Assembly: GCA_948567375.1 (NCBI GenBank)
Contig: OX419756.1
Location: 66,354,333 to 66,418,332 of the forward strand
Length of the DNA: 64,000 bases
Reading direction: 5' to 3'
DNA from: Lunularia cruciata
Lineage: Eukaryota > Streptophyta > Marchantiopsida > Lunulariales > Lunulariaceae
Numbering within the stretch: position 1 is the stretch's first letter; each line of letters opens with the position of its first letter. This document shows positions 25,199 to 34,618 of this stretch, piece by piece. The position numbers were made by a program, and so were the translations under genes. A model generated the notes under the pieces. That model ran no database searches and was not told the origin of the DNA. It saw only the letters and a program-made list of their open reading frames with translations.

Positions 25199-27626
25199 AG
25201 AGTTGCGCTTTCTTCGTCTTTTGTCACTTCAAGTTTCTACCAAGAAATCACACCTCCTGCATGCACCTGTCACTATCAATTAACCTTTGCGTGTATGGGC
25301 CGCCGGTTTTTGAACGGTCCCTTCTTGAACTTCTCACCCCGACGAAAGGTTGTTAGACTGTCTTCGCCTCGGGTTGAGCTCCCTCTGATACAAAGACAAT
25401 TTACTTCGGGTTGTATGCTGATAGGGCATTTCTGAGTACTTTGCCTTATAACCCGAAATCACTTTACTTTGGTTTTCATCCCAAAGACTCTTTTCTTTGC
25501 CTTCTTTGGCCATACAGGCGCAATTCGACTTCTCTATACACTTCTTCTCCTTAATTTTGAAAAAAAACAAAAAATGTGGGCACCACAAGAAATGGGGAGT
25601 CAAAGTTTGGGGAGCAAGCAATCCATCCCTATAAGACAACTTTGGCTAAGGAGAAGAGTGTCAAGCAAAGAAGAAGCAAAGAAGGAGAAAAGCCCGCAAG
25701 TAGAAGTGAATCAAAGCGGAGGAGTGGAGTATTTGTGGGAGATTGTATGCCCTAAAGTTAGAGAGGAAGAAGAAAGAGATGCAGTTGGAGTATCTGGAGG
25801 TAAAGACTGTGTTGTAGGTGTTGGCGAGGTTAGAAGAAGAGAACTCGGAGCAGAAGAAGAGTATAACTTGAGGAGAGGAGCAGAGGGAGGTACTATGAGT
25901 AGAATCAAATAATAGGGAACTTAAAGAGGGAAGTGGGAAGTAAAGAGAGAGTAATAGAGCAAAATGTCATAGCCACAGAAAGGCAAATAACTGAGTATGA
26001 AATCTTGAAATAACAATTCACTGATTCACAATTAGAGATCATCCGTGCTATGGCGAGAGTAGTAAAGAAGGAGCAAGAGCATGATAGAGTGATGCAAAGT
26101 GTAGAAGAGAAGAAGCAGCTTTGGCACAAAGAATTAACAGTAAGGTATAGAGAAGAAGAAAGATTGAGGGAGTTACTTTGTAATTTGGAAGTGAAGGTGG
26201 TGCAGAAAGAGAAGGAGAAGGAGATTGTGAAGGCCAAATTTGAGGAGAAGCTAGCAATGTATCAAGAAGACTGGCATGCAAATTGGGAACATGAGAGAAG
26301 AATGCGGCTTGAACCATTGAAGGAGATAGTAGTCAAGATGAATGCAATGTTGAGTATAAAAGCCAGTGGAAGGATTGAAGATACAAGGTTTCACAAGTTA
26401 AGATTGTTGGTGCAGGAGACAAGGAGAAGAAATCCAAAGGATAAGGATTTGAATGCTTTGCTGATTAGTCTCAAAGCTTGTGTAGATAGGAAGATATTGG
26501 AAGTGGAAGACAATATCACAATTAGATTGGATTTAGTTAAGTTAGAGATAGATAAACTTTGGAAGGATGTTAGAGAGAAACCCAAAGTAGAAGAGATAGG
26601 AGTACATATATCTTTGGAGTTGCAATTGAAGATATTAGAGAAAGGTCGGTTGCAAGGGGAAGATGTATGTAGGTTGCCCATGACAAGAATTACAGGTTAG
26701 GAAGAAGAAGTGTTACAATTGGTAGAAGAGTTAGTAGTTGTGAAACCCAAGGATAGAGTAGTATGTGAGGTTACTTTGGGTTTGGAAACCAAGGAAGAAG
26801 TAGACATCAGATTGGAGTAGTAACAATTTTGAGATATGAAGAAGTAGATATGAAGAGGTGCATTGTCATTTTGGATCTGTAGGTTTGTAGAGTTGCTATA
26901 GGACGGTGTAGTTGTTAGATAATTGCTGAAGAGCTCAGCCTATTTAAAGGAGGTATTTGTATTATCTTGTTGTTGAGTATTCATTATTCCTAAGAATAGA
27001 TAAAGCAAAGTGCTGATTTCAATGCTTGTCACTTGAGCTTAATTTTGAGTATCAACGTTGGGTGTTTGTTTGTGAGCTTTTTGAGAATTCTTAAGTGCAA
27101 ATCAGTGTGTATGTTGGATGTTAGATTCCGTAGCCTTGATCTTCATTTTGTGTGTTTGATCCTAAGTGAAGTGTAATCAGAGCAATGCCTTGACATATCT
27201 GAGGGGAATTGTAGTGTTGGTAGTATTCTGCAATTGTGAGTGTAGTGTAGTGTTGATGTGAAGCAATTTTGATTGAGTAAGTTGTGCCTTTAGTGGAGAG
27301 GTGGAACACAATTTTGAGGTGAAGTCATTTTGCAATGAAGAGTCATTTTTTGGGAGAGACTTAATCATCACAATCAAGATTGTTTGGACAGATTTGATGG
27401 AGTTGTGATTAAGTGTGACAAATTATTGTGATGAGACTGCGAGTCAATGCTTGTTACTCTCTTCTAGGTGTGGTTTCTACCTAGGACACTAAAGACGCAA
27501 CCAAGAAGAACTAATTTGGTTACTTTGCTTTGTATTTGGACAATTCTGAATCGTATCTTTGCAGGAACAAACTTTACTTACGCCATTATCGCAAAAGTGA
27601 TATTTGCCAAGTTCTCACATGATTTT

Positions 27627-27644
27627 TGGCACTATTGTCGAGAA
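27627..27644 (+). promoter_or_regulatory. Decayed tRNA-Asp primer-binding site after LTR D
   Basis: TGGCACTATTGTCGAGAA matches the plant tRNA-Asp complement TGGCGCCGTTGCCGGGGA except at positions where C became T or G became A. It lies seven bases after the D terminus. This is the evidence that the 3.8-kb units are LTRs. tRNA-Asp priming is known from Athila/Tat-type plant gypsy elements. Confidence 0.65.
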
Positions 27645-28596
27645 AATAGCACACGCATAACCTTGAGGTTTGATGTGCAAGTTTAGAAGTTGTTTCAGGG
27701 GTCATGTTCAATATGTTTCAGGAGTTGGTTTGTTGCTACCTTGCCGTGGGAGATATTTACTATGTTATGGTGAAGTAAGGAAAAGGTTGTGGTGTTATTA
27801 GCTGAGGACTGTGTTTGGGTGGCTGGAGCTAAGAAATAATGTTAGGTTACATGACCTCAAGTCTTTTATGTTATTGAGTGAAGAGCATTTTCCTTGGTGA
27901 AGGAGCAAAATAGAATTTAATGGGAAAAGAAGGTTGAGGAGAATGTTTCCTGAGAGAACTTGGAGTGATATGACAAGGGAGGAGGAAAGGGAGAGATGCT
28001 TTGAGATCTTTGGGCTGTGATAGACTAGGGGAAGAGGAGGAGAAATTTTGGGAGTTGAGTCTTGGCTATTGCAGGAATAGGGGAAAACATTTTAGGAAAG
28101 CTTGAGTGACCAAGAGACCTCTATGGGAGTGACAAGGAGGAAAATCAGTAAGGAAGATGCCTCAAGTGACCAAGAGAGATTTGTGGAAGTGACAAGGAGG
28201 AAAATCAGTAAGGAAGATGCTTTGAGAGACCAAGAGCACCTAGAGAATGCTTTGAAGGATATCTTAGGGCTGTGACAGGACATGGGAGGAGGAAAAGGAG
28301 AGATACTTCTAGACTTTTGGGCTGTGATAGACCAAGGGAAGAGGAGGAGAAATGGCAGGAGTTGAGTCTTGGCTGTTGCAGAAACAGGGGAAAACATTTT
28401 AGGAAAGCTTGAGTGACCAAGAGAGTTCTATGGGAGTGGCAAGGAGGAAAATCAGTAAGGAAGATGCCTCAAGTGACCAAGAGAGCTTTGTGGGAGTGAC
28501 AAGGAGGAAAATCAGTAAGGAAGATGCTTCGAGTGACCAAGAGCACCTAGAGAATGCTTTGAAGGATATCTTAGGGCTGTGACAGGACAGGGGAGG

Positions 28597-30498
28597 TGTG
28601 ACAACCCGGCAAATATCACTTTTGCGGTAATCGGGTAAGTAAAGTTTGTTCCCGCAGCGATACAATTTGGAATTGGTCAAATACAAAGCAAACAGTAACA
28701 CTTCAGTTCTTCTTGGGTTCTTCTTTAATCTCTTAGGTAGAAACTACATCCAGAAGAGAGTAACAAGCTCACAATCTTGACAACTTGTTACAAATTCAAA
28801 CACCCATAATCACAACATAGAAAATTCTATCCAAACAAATCTTGATTGTGATGATTTAGATTCTCCCGAAGACGGCACTTCATTGCAAAATGACTTTGCC
28901 TCAGAATTATGTTCCACCCCTCCACTGAAGGCACAACTTCCTCGATCAAAATTGCTTCACATCAACTTCACGTTGCACTCACAAATGCAAAATACTACCA
29001 ACACTACAATTCTTCTTAGATTTGTCAAGGCATTGCTCCGATTGTACCTCACTTAGGATTCAACACATACAGTAAAGATCAAGGCTGTGGAATCCAACAT
29101 CCACAGACACACTGACTTGCACTTTGAAATTCTCCAAACACTCACAAACATAGACACAAAGTTGATACTTGGAATCAAGCTCAAGCAACAAGCATTGAAA
29201 ACAACACTTCACTTTATCTATCTTTAGAAATATGAATACTAAACAACATCACACTACGAATGCCTTTCTTAAATAGTGAAGCAAATGATAGTTCTAACAA
29301 GTATACCATTCTATAACAACTCTTCCTACATGCAGATCCAAAATGACAAACCACCTCTTCATATTTGCCTCTTCTTATCTCAAAATTGTTACTACCCTGA
29401 TCCGATGTCAACTTCCTCATTGCCTTTCAAACCCTTTGATCTTCCTATTACTTCTCCTTCTTTGGGTATATCTCATTCTACCAAATCCTTCACTATTTCT
29501 ACCACTTCTACACTAGGAACTTCAATTAAGCTCATGGGTAATCTATCTACTTCCTTATCTTCTGACTCACTCTTCTCTAATGTGTCAAATGACAACTCCA
29601 AAGACACTTGAATTCCTACTTCTACAACATCAAGTCTAACTACTATCAATTCCTTTGCTAATTCTACTATATCCTCATCAAGAATTGTAATTGAAAGCAT
29701 GAGTACACTATCTACACCTTCAATTTGTAACCCACTTTCCCCTAATCACTCATGTTACTGACCCGAAGACACTTGCAGTCCGATCTTGCACTTCGGGTTT
29801 GTTCACTACTGCTACTTCTCCTTCAATTCTTGTTCCATCTTCATTCAGAACTGAAATTGAAGTCATGGGTATCCTAACTATCTTCTTTCTCTATCCTAAC
29901 TATTTTAGATGCTTCAAATATCTAACCTGAAGACTACTACATCCAATGTTTGACTACCTTGGATTGAATCACATTTGTTTTGAGGCAAAGTCTTTAGAGG
30001 CAAAGTCTTTAGACCCAAAGTCATGTAAACCTGAAGTCCAAAGTCCGAAGTCTGAATACGCCAACCCAAAGACTCTAAACTACTCTATACATTTACTCCC
30101 AAAACTTTAAATGCTTGTAATTTCTTCCACAAACCTCCAAACTCTATGATTTTGGTTGCAACGGAAAGCCCTAAACAAGACACTTCCAACAAAATATAGC
30201 ACACTTGATTTGAAATTTTGGACATTGAGATATGCCCCCTATAGTATTCCTGACTTGTAATCTTCATTCATATGGGAAGAAACCTTCCTTCACCATCTGA
30301 CCTCCTTCTTCCTCTTCCTCTAACACGACGTAAATTTCTTTGGGTCTTGATCCAATCTAAGCCCTTCTTCCTCTAACACAAAGTCTACTTCCTTGAGCTT
30401 GATCAAAACACAAGTTTCCATTCATTTCTTCTCCATTTGGTTTCAGCAAGATACTTTTTCTTCAAAACTTGTCCAAAATGAAAGATGTGGGCACCATA
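28597..30498 (-). mobile_element. Unit E: short (1902 bp) solo LTR of the giant-LTR family
   Basis: The ends are TGTGACAACCCGG at 28597 and GTGGGCACCATA at 30498, with a perfect 5-bp TSD ggagg (28592-28596 and 30499-30503). It is about half the length of A-D because the N-terminal and most of the coiled-coil coding part is absent. The sense 5' half (30000-30498) differs from A-D but resembles that of unit F. Confidence 0.85.
29400..29700 (-). pseudogene. C-terminal remnant of the LTR-borne coiled-coil gene in unit E
   Basis: The minus-strand open stretch (29473-29700) reads VEVGIQVSLELSFDTLEKS, EDKEVDRLPM and VPSVEVVEIVKDLVE. This corresponds to the C-terminal tail of the protein in units A-D and is closest to unit G (VAEVGIQVSLDLLFDTL, VPSVEVVVLVKELVE). 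Everything upstream is deleted. Confidence 0.6.
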
Positions 30499-31270
30499 GG
30501 AGGAGGAAAGGGAGAGATGCTTTGAGACTTTTGGGCTATGACAGACCAAGGGAAGAGGAGGAGTAATTTCAGGAGTTGAGTCCTGGCTGTTGCAAGAATA
30601 GGGGAAAACATTTTAGGAAATCTTGAGTGACCAAGAGAGCTAGAGGATGCTCTAAAGGATCTCTAGGAAGTGACAAGGCCAATGGGTTTAAGAAACATGC
30701 TTTGAGTAGACAAGGACCTCTGTGGGAGTGACAAGGAGGAAAACCAGTAAGGAAGATGCTTTGAGTGACCAAGAGCACCTAGAGAATGCTTTGAAGGATA
30801 TCTTAGGCCTGTGACAGGACAGGGAAGGAAGAAAGGGTGAGATGCTTTGAGACCTTTAGGCTATGACAAACCAGGGGAAGAGGAGGAGAAATTTTGGGAG
30901 TTGAGTCTTGGCTGTTGCATGAACAGGGAATTTTTTTTAGGAAAGCTTGAGTGACCAAGAGAGCTGGAGGATGCTTTGAAGGATCTCTGGGGAGTGATAA
31001 GGCCAGTGCGGTTTAAGGAAGATGCTTTGAGTTGACAAGGACCTCTGTGGGAGTGACAAGGAGAAAAATTAGTAAGGAAGATGCTTCAAGTGACCAAGAG
31101 CACCTAGGGAATTCTTTGAAGGATATCTTAGGGCTGTGACAAGACAAGGAAGGAAGAAAGGGAGAGATGGTTCAAGATCTTTGAACTGTGATAGACCAGA
31201 GGAAGAGGAGGAGAATTTTGGAAATTGAGTCTTGGTTGTTGTAGGAACAAGGGAAAACATTTAAAAAAAG

Positions 31271-31450
31271 CTTGAGTGACCAAGAGAGCTCTGTAGGAGT
31301 GACAAGGAGGAAAATCAGTAAGGAAGATGCCTTGAGTGACCAAGAGAGCTCTGTGGGAGTGACAAGGAGGAAAATCAGTAAGGAAGATGCCTTGAGTGAC
31401 CAAGAGAGCTTTGTGGGAGTGACAAGGAGGAAAATCAGTAAGGAAGATGC
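31271..31450 (+). repeat. 60-bp tandem repeat, three units
   Basis: Three consecutive 60-bp units, each starting 'cttgagtgaccaagagagct' and ending 'cagtaaggaagatgc', differ at only a few positions. In one frame each encodes the 20-residue unit SDQESSVGVTRRKISKEDAL. Looser pairs of the same unit occur at about 28103-28223 and 28410-28530. Confidence 0.85.
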
Positions 31451-32210
31451 TTCTGACCAAGAGCACCTAGAGAATGCTTTAAAGGATAACTTAGGGCTGT
31501 GATAGGACATGGGAGGAGGAAAGGGAGAGATGCTTTGAGACCTTTGGGCTGTGACAGACCAAGGGAAGAGGAAGAGAAATTTCAGGAGTTGCAGGAACAG
31601 AAGAAAACATTTTAGGAAAGCTTGAGTGACCAAGAGAGCTAAAAGATGCTTCGGAAGATCTCTAGGGAGTGATAGGGCCAGTGGGGTTTAAGATGCTTTA
31701 AGTACACAAGGACCTCTGTGGGAGTGACAAGGAGGAAAATCAGTAAGGAAGATGTCTCAAGTGACCAAGAGCTTTCCGTGGGAGTGACAGGGAAGAAAAT
31801 CAGTTAGGAAGGGCTTCGAGTGACCAAGAGCACCTAGAGAATGCTTCAAAGGATATCTTAGGGCTGTGATATGACAGGGGAGGAGGAAAGGGAGAGATGC
31901 TTTGAGATCTTTGGGCAATGACAGACTAGGGGAAGAGGAGGAGAAATTTCAAGAGTTGAGTCTTGGCTATTGCAGGAACATGGGAAAACATTTTAGGAAA
32001 GTTTGAGTGACCAAGAGAGTTGGAGGATGCTTCAAAGGATCTCTAGAGAGTGACAAGACAGAGAGAAGAGGAGAGGAATTGAATGAAAGTTGCAAGTATG
32101 AGGGCTGTTGTGAGAGAACCTAGACTGAAGAGAATTTTTGCAAGGATTTGTTTGCCTTGAGCAGTGAGAGTGAAAAGAGCAAGTTTGAATGTTCTGTTTG
32201 GCCTGAGAAG

Positions 32211-32555
32211 TGAGAGAAAAGAGAGTGCAAATTTTGAGTTGTGGCTCTTAAACAGAAGAGAGAAGGTGCTAGTTGTAGAGTTCTCCCTGAAAAGTGCTTT
32301 AGGGACTGAGTGCAAACCTGAGGAGTGAGAGAGAAGAGAGTGCAAATTTTGAGTTGTGGCTCCTTAACAAAAGAGAGAAGGTGCAAGTTGTAGAGTTCTG
32401 CCTGAATAGTGCTTTAGAGATTGAGTGCCGACCTGAGAAGTGAGAGAGAAGATAGTGCAAATTTTGAGTTGTGGCGTCTAAATAGAAGAACAAAAGTGCA
32501 AATTGGAGAATTCTGGCTGGGTAACGCTTTAGGGACAGAGCTTTGAGAGGAATGA
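32211..32555. repeat. 115-bp tandem repeat, about three units
   Basis: Units starting 'tgagagaraagagagtgcaa' begin at 32211, 32326 and 32441, a period of 115 bp. Each contains 'attttgagttgtggc', a variable middle and 'gtgctttagrga'. The third unit is the most diverged. A partial unit may precede at about 32100. Confidence 0.8.
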
Positions 32556-32650
32556 ATGTGCTTTGAGGCAAATAAAAAGGGCTTGAAGAGGAGAAACAGC
32601 GAGGAGGAATTCCAAAGTGTGTCAATCCATTTGAAGCTGGGAAGGACACT

Positions 32651-34013
32651 TGTCACGCCATTTGTAGTTCCGCATCTAGATGCTTGGACACTGGAGTTCC
32701 AGTGATGGTAGTTAGAGTTATTCTAGCTGTTTCTCAGGGACTACTTTCCGACGGTTAGATTTCGTGTTCGGGGTACTGACTTCACGGTGGGGCCCACCAT
32801 GACTTTGCACCGTTTGCACCGTCGAGTGTGCCGTCAGCGGGACCGTTAGGGTTTCAGGGCTAGCTCGAGTCCAGGGGGTATAGTTTCGAAGTGAGCTCCA
32901 GAGAGCTCACTTCTCTGATGTTGAGCCTTCGAGTTCTTGGCTATGGTGGACAGAGGCCGGCGAGCGTCACCTGGATTCTCTATGCTTGAGTGGGTGTGGC
33001 TTGACTGTAATTAGTGCCTAGTTGTTGGCAGTTTATAGAGTGACAGATCAAGTACTGATCTGAGTTGAGTTGAGTTGAAAGTGTTAAGCAATCTGATTAC
33101 ATCAGAGAAGTGAAGTCAGGGGGAAATCGGGTGCAGGAACGTTGAGTGTTGGTGGTATCTCCAAGCTCGGTGGATCGTGGTAGCTCGATTCAGGTTCTAT
33201 GTTTCCCTAGTGTGCAGAAGCTCGTGTAGTTGATGCAAATTTGGTAGTTAGGCGGACGGTGTGCGGAAGCGCTGGCCAAATTTTGAGCAAAGAAGGAGCA
33301 ATTTTCGAGCAGTGTTGTGATTTTGAGCTCAGGAGGTGAAGGCAGGACCAATTTGCTGCGAGTTGGGCTCAGAAAGTGAAATTGAAGGTGGAGTTGGAAA
33401 GCTCTTCTCATGAAATTGTGATTTGGAAAAACCCGTTTTGTCAATTTGGCTCGATTGGAAAGTTAGCGGGGGATTTGGCGGACATCCATCTTTAGGGTTT
33501 ACGTCAGATTTTGGGCCAGAATTGGAGGAGTTTCGCTGTTTGGCCAGATTTGGAGAAGTTTCACTAGTTTGGAGGAGTTTCGCAGATTTGGAGAAGTTTC
33601 GCCAATTTTGGAGGAGGTTTGAAGTGGCAACAAGAAAGGCCTCATTTGGCTGAATTTCGGCGTTTCGAGGCTTCGAGGCATAGGGCTGTGGGCTATGAGA
33701 GGCTACGAAGGCCTAGAAGGGCCAGCAAGCCAGCTTGCTGGCGTGAGGCTAGCTAGTTTAGTGTAGATCTTGGTCATTGGTTGGCAAAATCTGCCTTTCT
33801 TGCTAGATTGTGCGCAACAGGGTTTGACCCCTAGATCTCTTGTTCCTAGACTGGTGCCCTAGCCAACTGGTCCACCCTCACTTGTTGTCATAGTGACTGT
33901 GCCACTGTTATCTATACACATGTAGCTTTGGCTAAGAGAGGCAGTTTGATCCCATTCTTGGTGATCTTGGTAGCTTAGGACTTAGATACAAACTACTCTT
34001 ATGTCAAATGCCA
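32651..34013 (+). repeat. 5' LTR of M2 (1363 bp)
   Basis: The LTR runs from TGTCACGCC to 'tcaaatgcca', with the primer-binding site two bases on. The first 450 bp recur near the 3' end (49800-50249) with few differences, and the whole matches the M1 LTR. No clear TATA box is seen at its start. Confidence 0.75.
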
Positions 34014-34015
34014 AA

Positions 34016-34030
34016 TGGTGGCAGAGTCAG
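34016..34030 (+). promoter_or_regulatory. Primer-binding site of M2 (initiator-Met-like)
   Basis: TGGTGGCAGAGTCAG matches the initiator-Met complement TGGTATCAGAGCCAG at 12 of 15 positions, and M1 has the same site. It fixes the right end of the 5' LTR. Confidence 0.55.
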
Positions 34031-34618
34031 TCCCGTGTTGTGTTATGAGATGGAGGGTTTTTGTTTAGATTTCTTGTGATTGGATCCCCTCCATTCTCTA
34101 CTTCCTGTTTGTGCACCACGTTTGTGTGAGGTGCCTTGACTTTTGAGCGTTGGTGCTCTGGTGTGCTCTCGGTGGTGAGGCTGGAGTGATGACCAGTCAG
34201 ACTACCTTTGTTTCTCTCCGGTGAGGCAGGAAGTGATGACCTGCAGACCGTGAGAGTGCGTGTTATGATGGCAAGTTACAGGTTGCCCTTCCCCTAGTGT
34301 AGTTATCTCGGTTAGAGTTACATTAGTGGGTGGTGTCTAGTTGGTATTGGCACTTGGTGGGGCAGTTGCAGTTGCGACTTGCGATTGCAGTTGGTGGTTC
34401 GGGTTTGCTGTTGCAGTTACGTGGTCACGACGGAGTTCTTTGGAGATTCCAGAGGAGTTAGCCCTGCAGTACGCAGTGGGTTTACTCGGAGTGGTGCTCG
34501 GTATCAGCCTGTATCTCAGGTCCCAGTGAGGGAGGAGATTGACTCTGAGTTGGAGTTTGACACAGGAGCTGATTCAATTGAGAGTGCACTTGGTGTGTCC
34601 GCACCGTTGTTGTGGGAC
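34031..34618 (+). other. M2 leader between primer-binding site and gag
   Basis: No separate gene is seen. From about 34379 the gag frame is already open without an ATG, and the segment around VREEIDSELEFDTG is conserved in M1. Translation might therefore begin upstream in a way not visible here, or a start codon has been lost. Confidence 0.5.

Larger units (their letters stand above)
21833..25587 (-). mobile_element. Unit C: giant solo LTR (3755 bp) inside unit D
   Basis: The ends are TGTGACAACCCGG at 21833 and GTGGGCACCACA at 25587, giving the unmutated CACA terminus. The flanks agaaa (21828-21832) and agaaa (25588-25592) are a perfect 5-bp TSD. It inserted in inverted orientation into its own relative D. 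Its perfect TSD and better-kept reading frames suggest it is one of the younger units. Confidence 0.88.
20661..26818 (+). pseudogene. LTR-borne coiled-coil protein gene in unit D (split by unit C)
   Basis: The sequence starts MRGGKKNLEFVVRNHAI at 20661, matching MGGGKK in the other units. The N-terminal part runs to 21832 with several stops (for example after NQ-like EPIN at 21164). Unit C then interrupts the basic patch at the agaaa duplication. The sequence resumes after 25592, with the coiled coil at 26050-26700 (ARVVKKEQEHDRVM, EEKKQLWHKELTVRYREEERL, PLKEIVVKMNAMLS, VDRKILEVEDNITIRLDLV). It ends at tandem stops after a DIRLE tail near 26818. Even without C it would be broken. Confidence 0.65.
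20059..27619 (+). mobile_element. Unit D: giant LTR, probably a 5' LTR, split by unit C
   Basis: D starts TATGGTACCCACATTTTTG at 20059 and ends with TTCTCACA at 27619. Without unit C it is about 3.8 kb. It cuts the M1 methyltransferase tail just after agcag. Its right side does not return to M1 sequence and has no agcag. Instead, seven bases after the end comes a decayed tRNA-Asp primer-binding site (27627-27644). D is therefore best read as the 5' LTR of a full element whose interior continues to the right, possibly as far as the gag-pol at 53.6-62.0 kb. Confidence 0.7.
27645..32650 (+). other. Repeat-rich interior (leader) following LTR D
   Basis: Apart from unit E (28597-30498), this stretch is built from imperfect higher-order repeats of roughly 300-350 bp. 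Each contains 'gagagatgctttgaga', 'gggaagaggaggagaaat', 'ttgagtcttggctgttgcagg', 'ggaaaacattttaggaaagcttgagtgaccaagag' (in pieces) and 'ctagagaatgctttgaaggatatcttagggctgtga'. Copies begin near 27990, 28290, 30505, 30830, 31160, 31515 and 31880. Part of the repeat is open as SDQESSVGVTRRKISKEDA units. No RT or integrase motif is present. It may be the long untranslated or gag-upstream part of D's element. Confidence 0.55.

Noticed and set aside
21833..25587. The 3.8-kb units as DNA transposons with short TGTG/CACA inverted ends
   Set aside because: Five-bp TSDs with TG...CA termini and the tRNA-Asp primer-binding site after unit D fit LTRs better. No transposase is present.
27627..27644. tRNA gene fragment
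   Set aside because: Only the 18 bases complementary to a tRNA-Asp 3' end are present, placed as a primer-binding site; there is no tRNA body.
28092..28701. Minus-strand open frames over the tandem repeats (LLIFLLVT-type repeats)
   Set aside because: They are reverse-frame readings of the repeat; the plus-strand frame follows the element orientation, and neither shows a known domain.
31271..31450. CRISPR-like array
   Set aside because: Units are contiguous 60-bp tandem repeats without unique spacers, in plant retroelement DNA.
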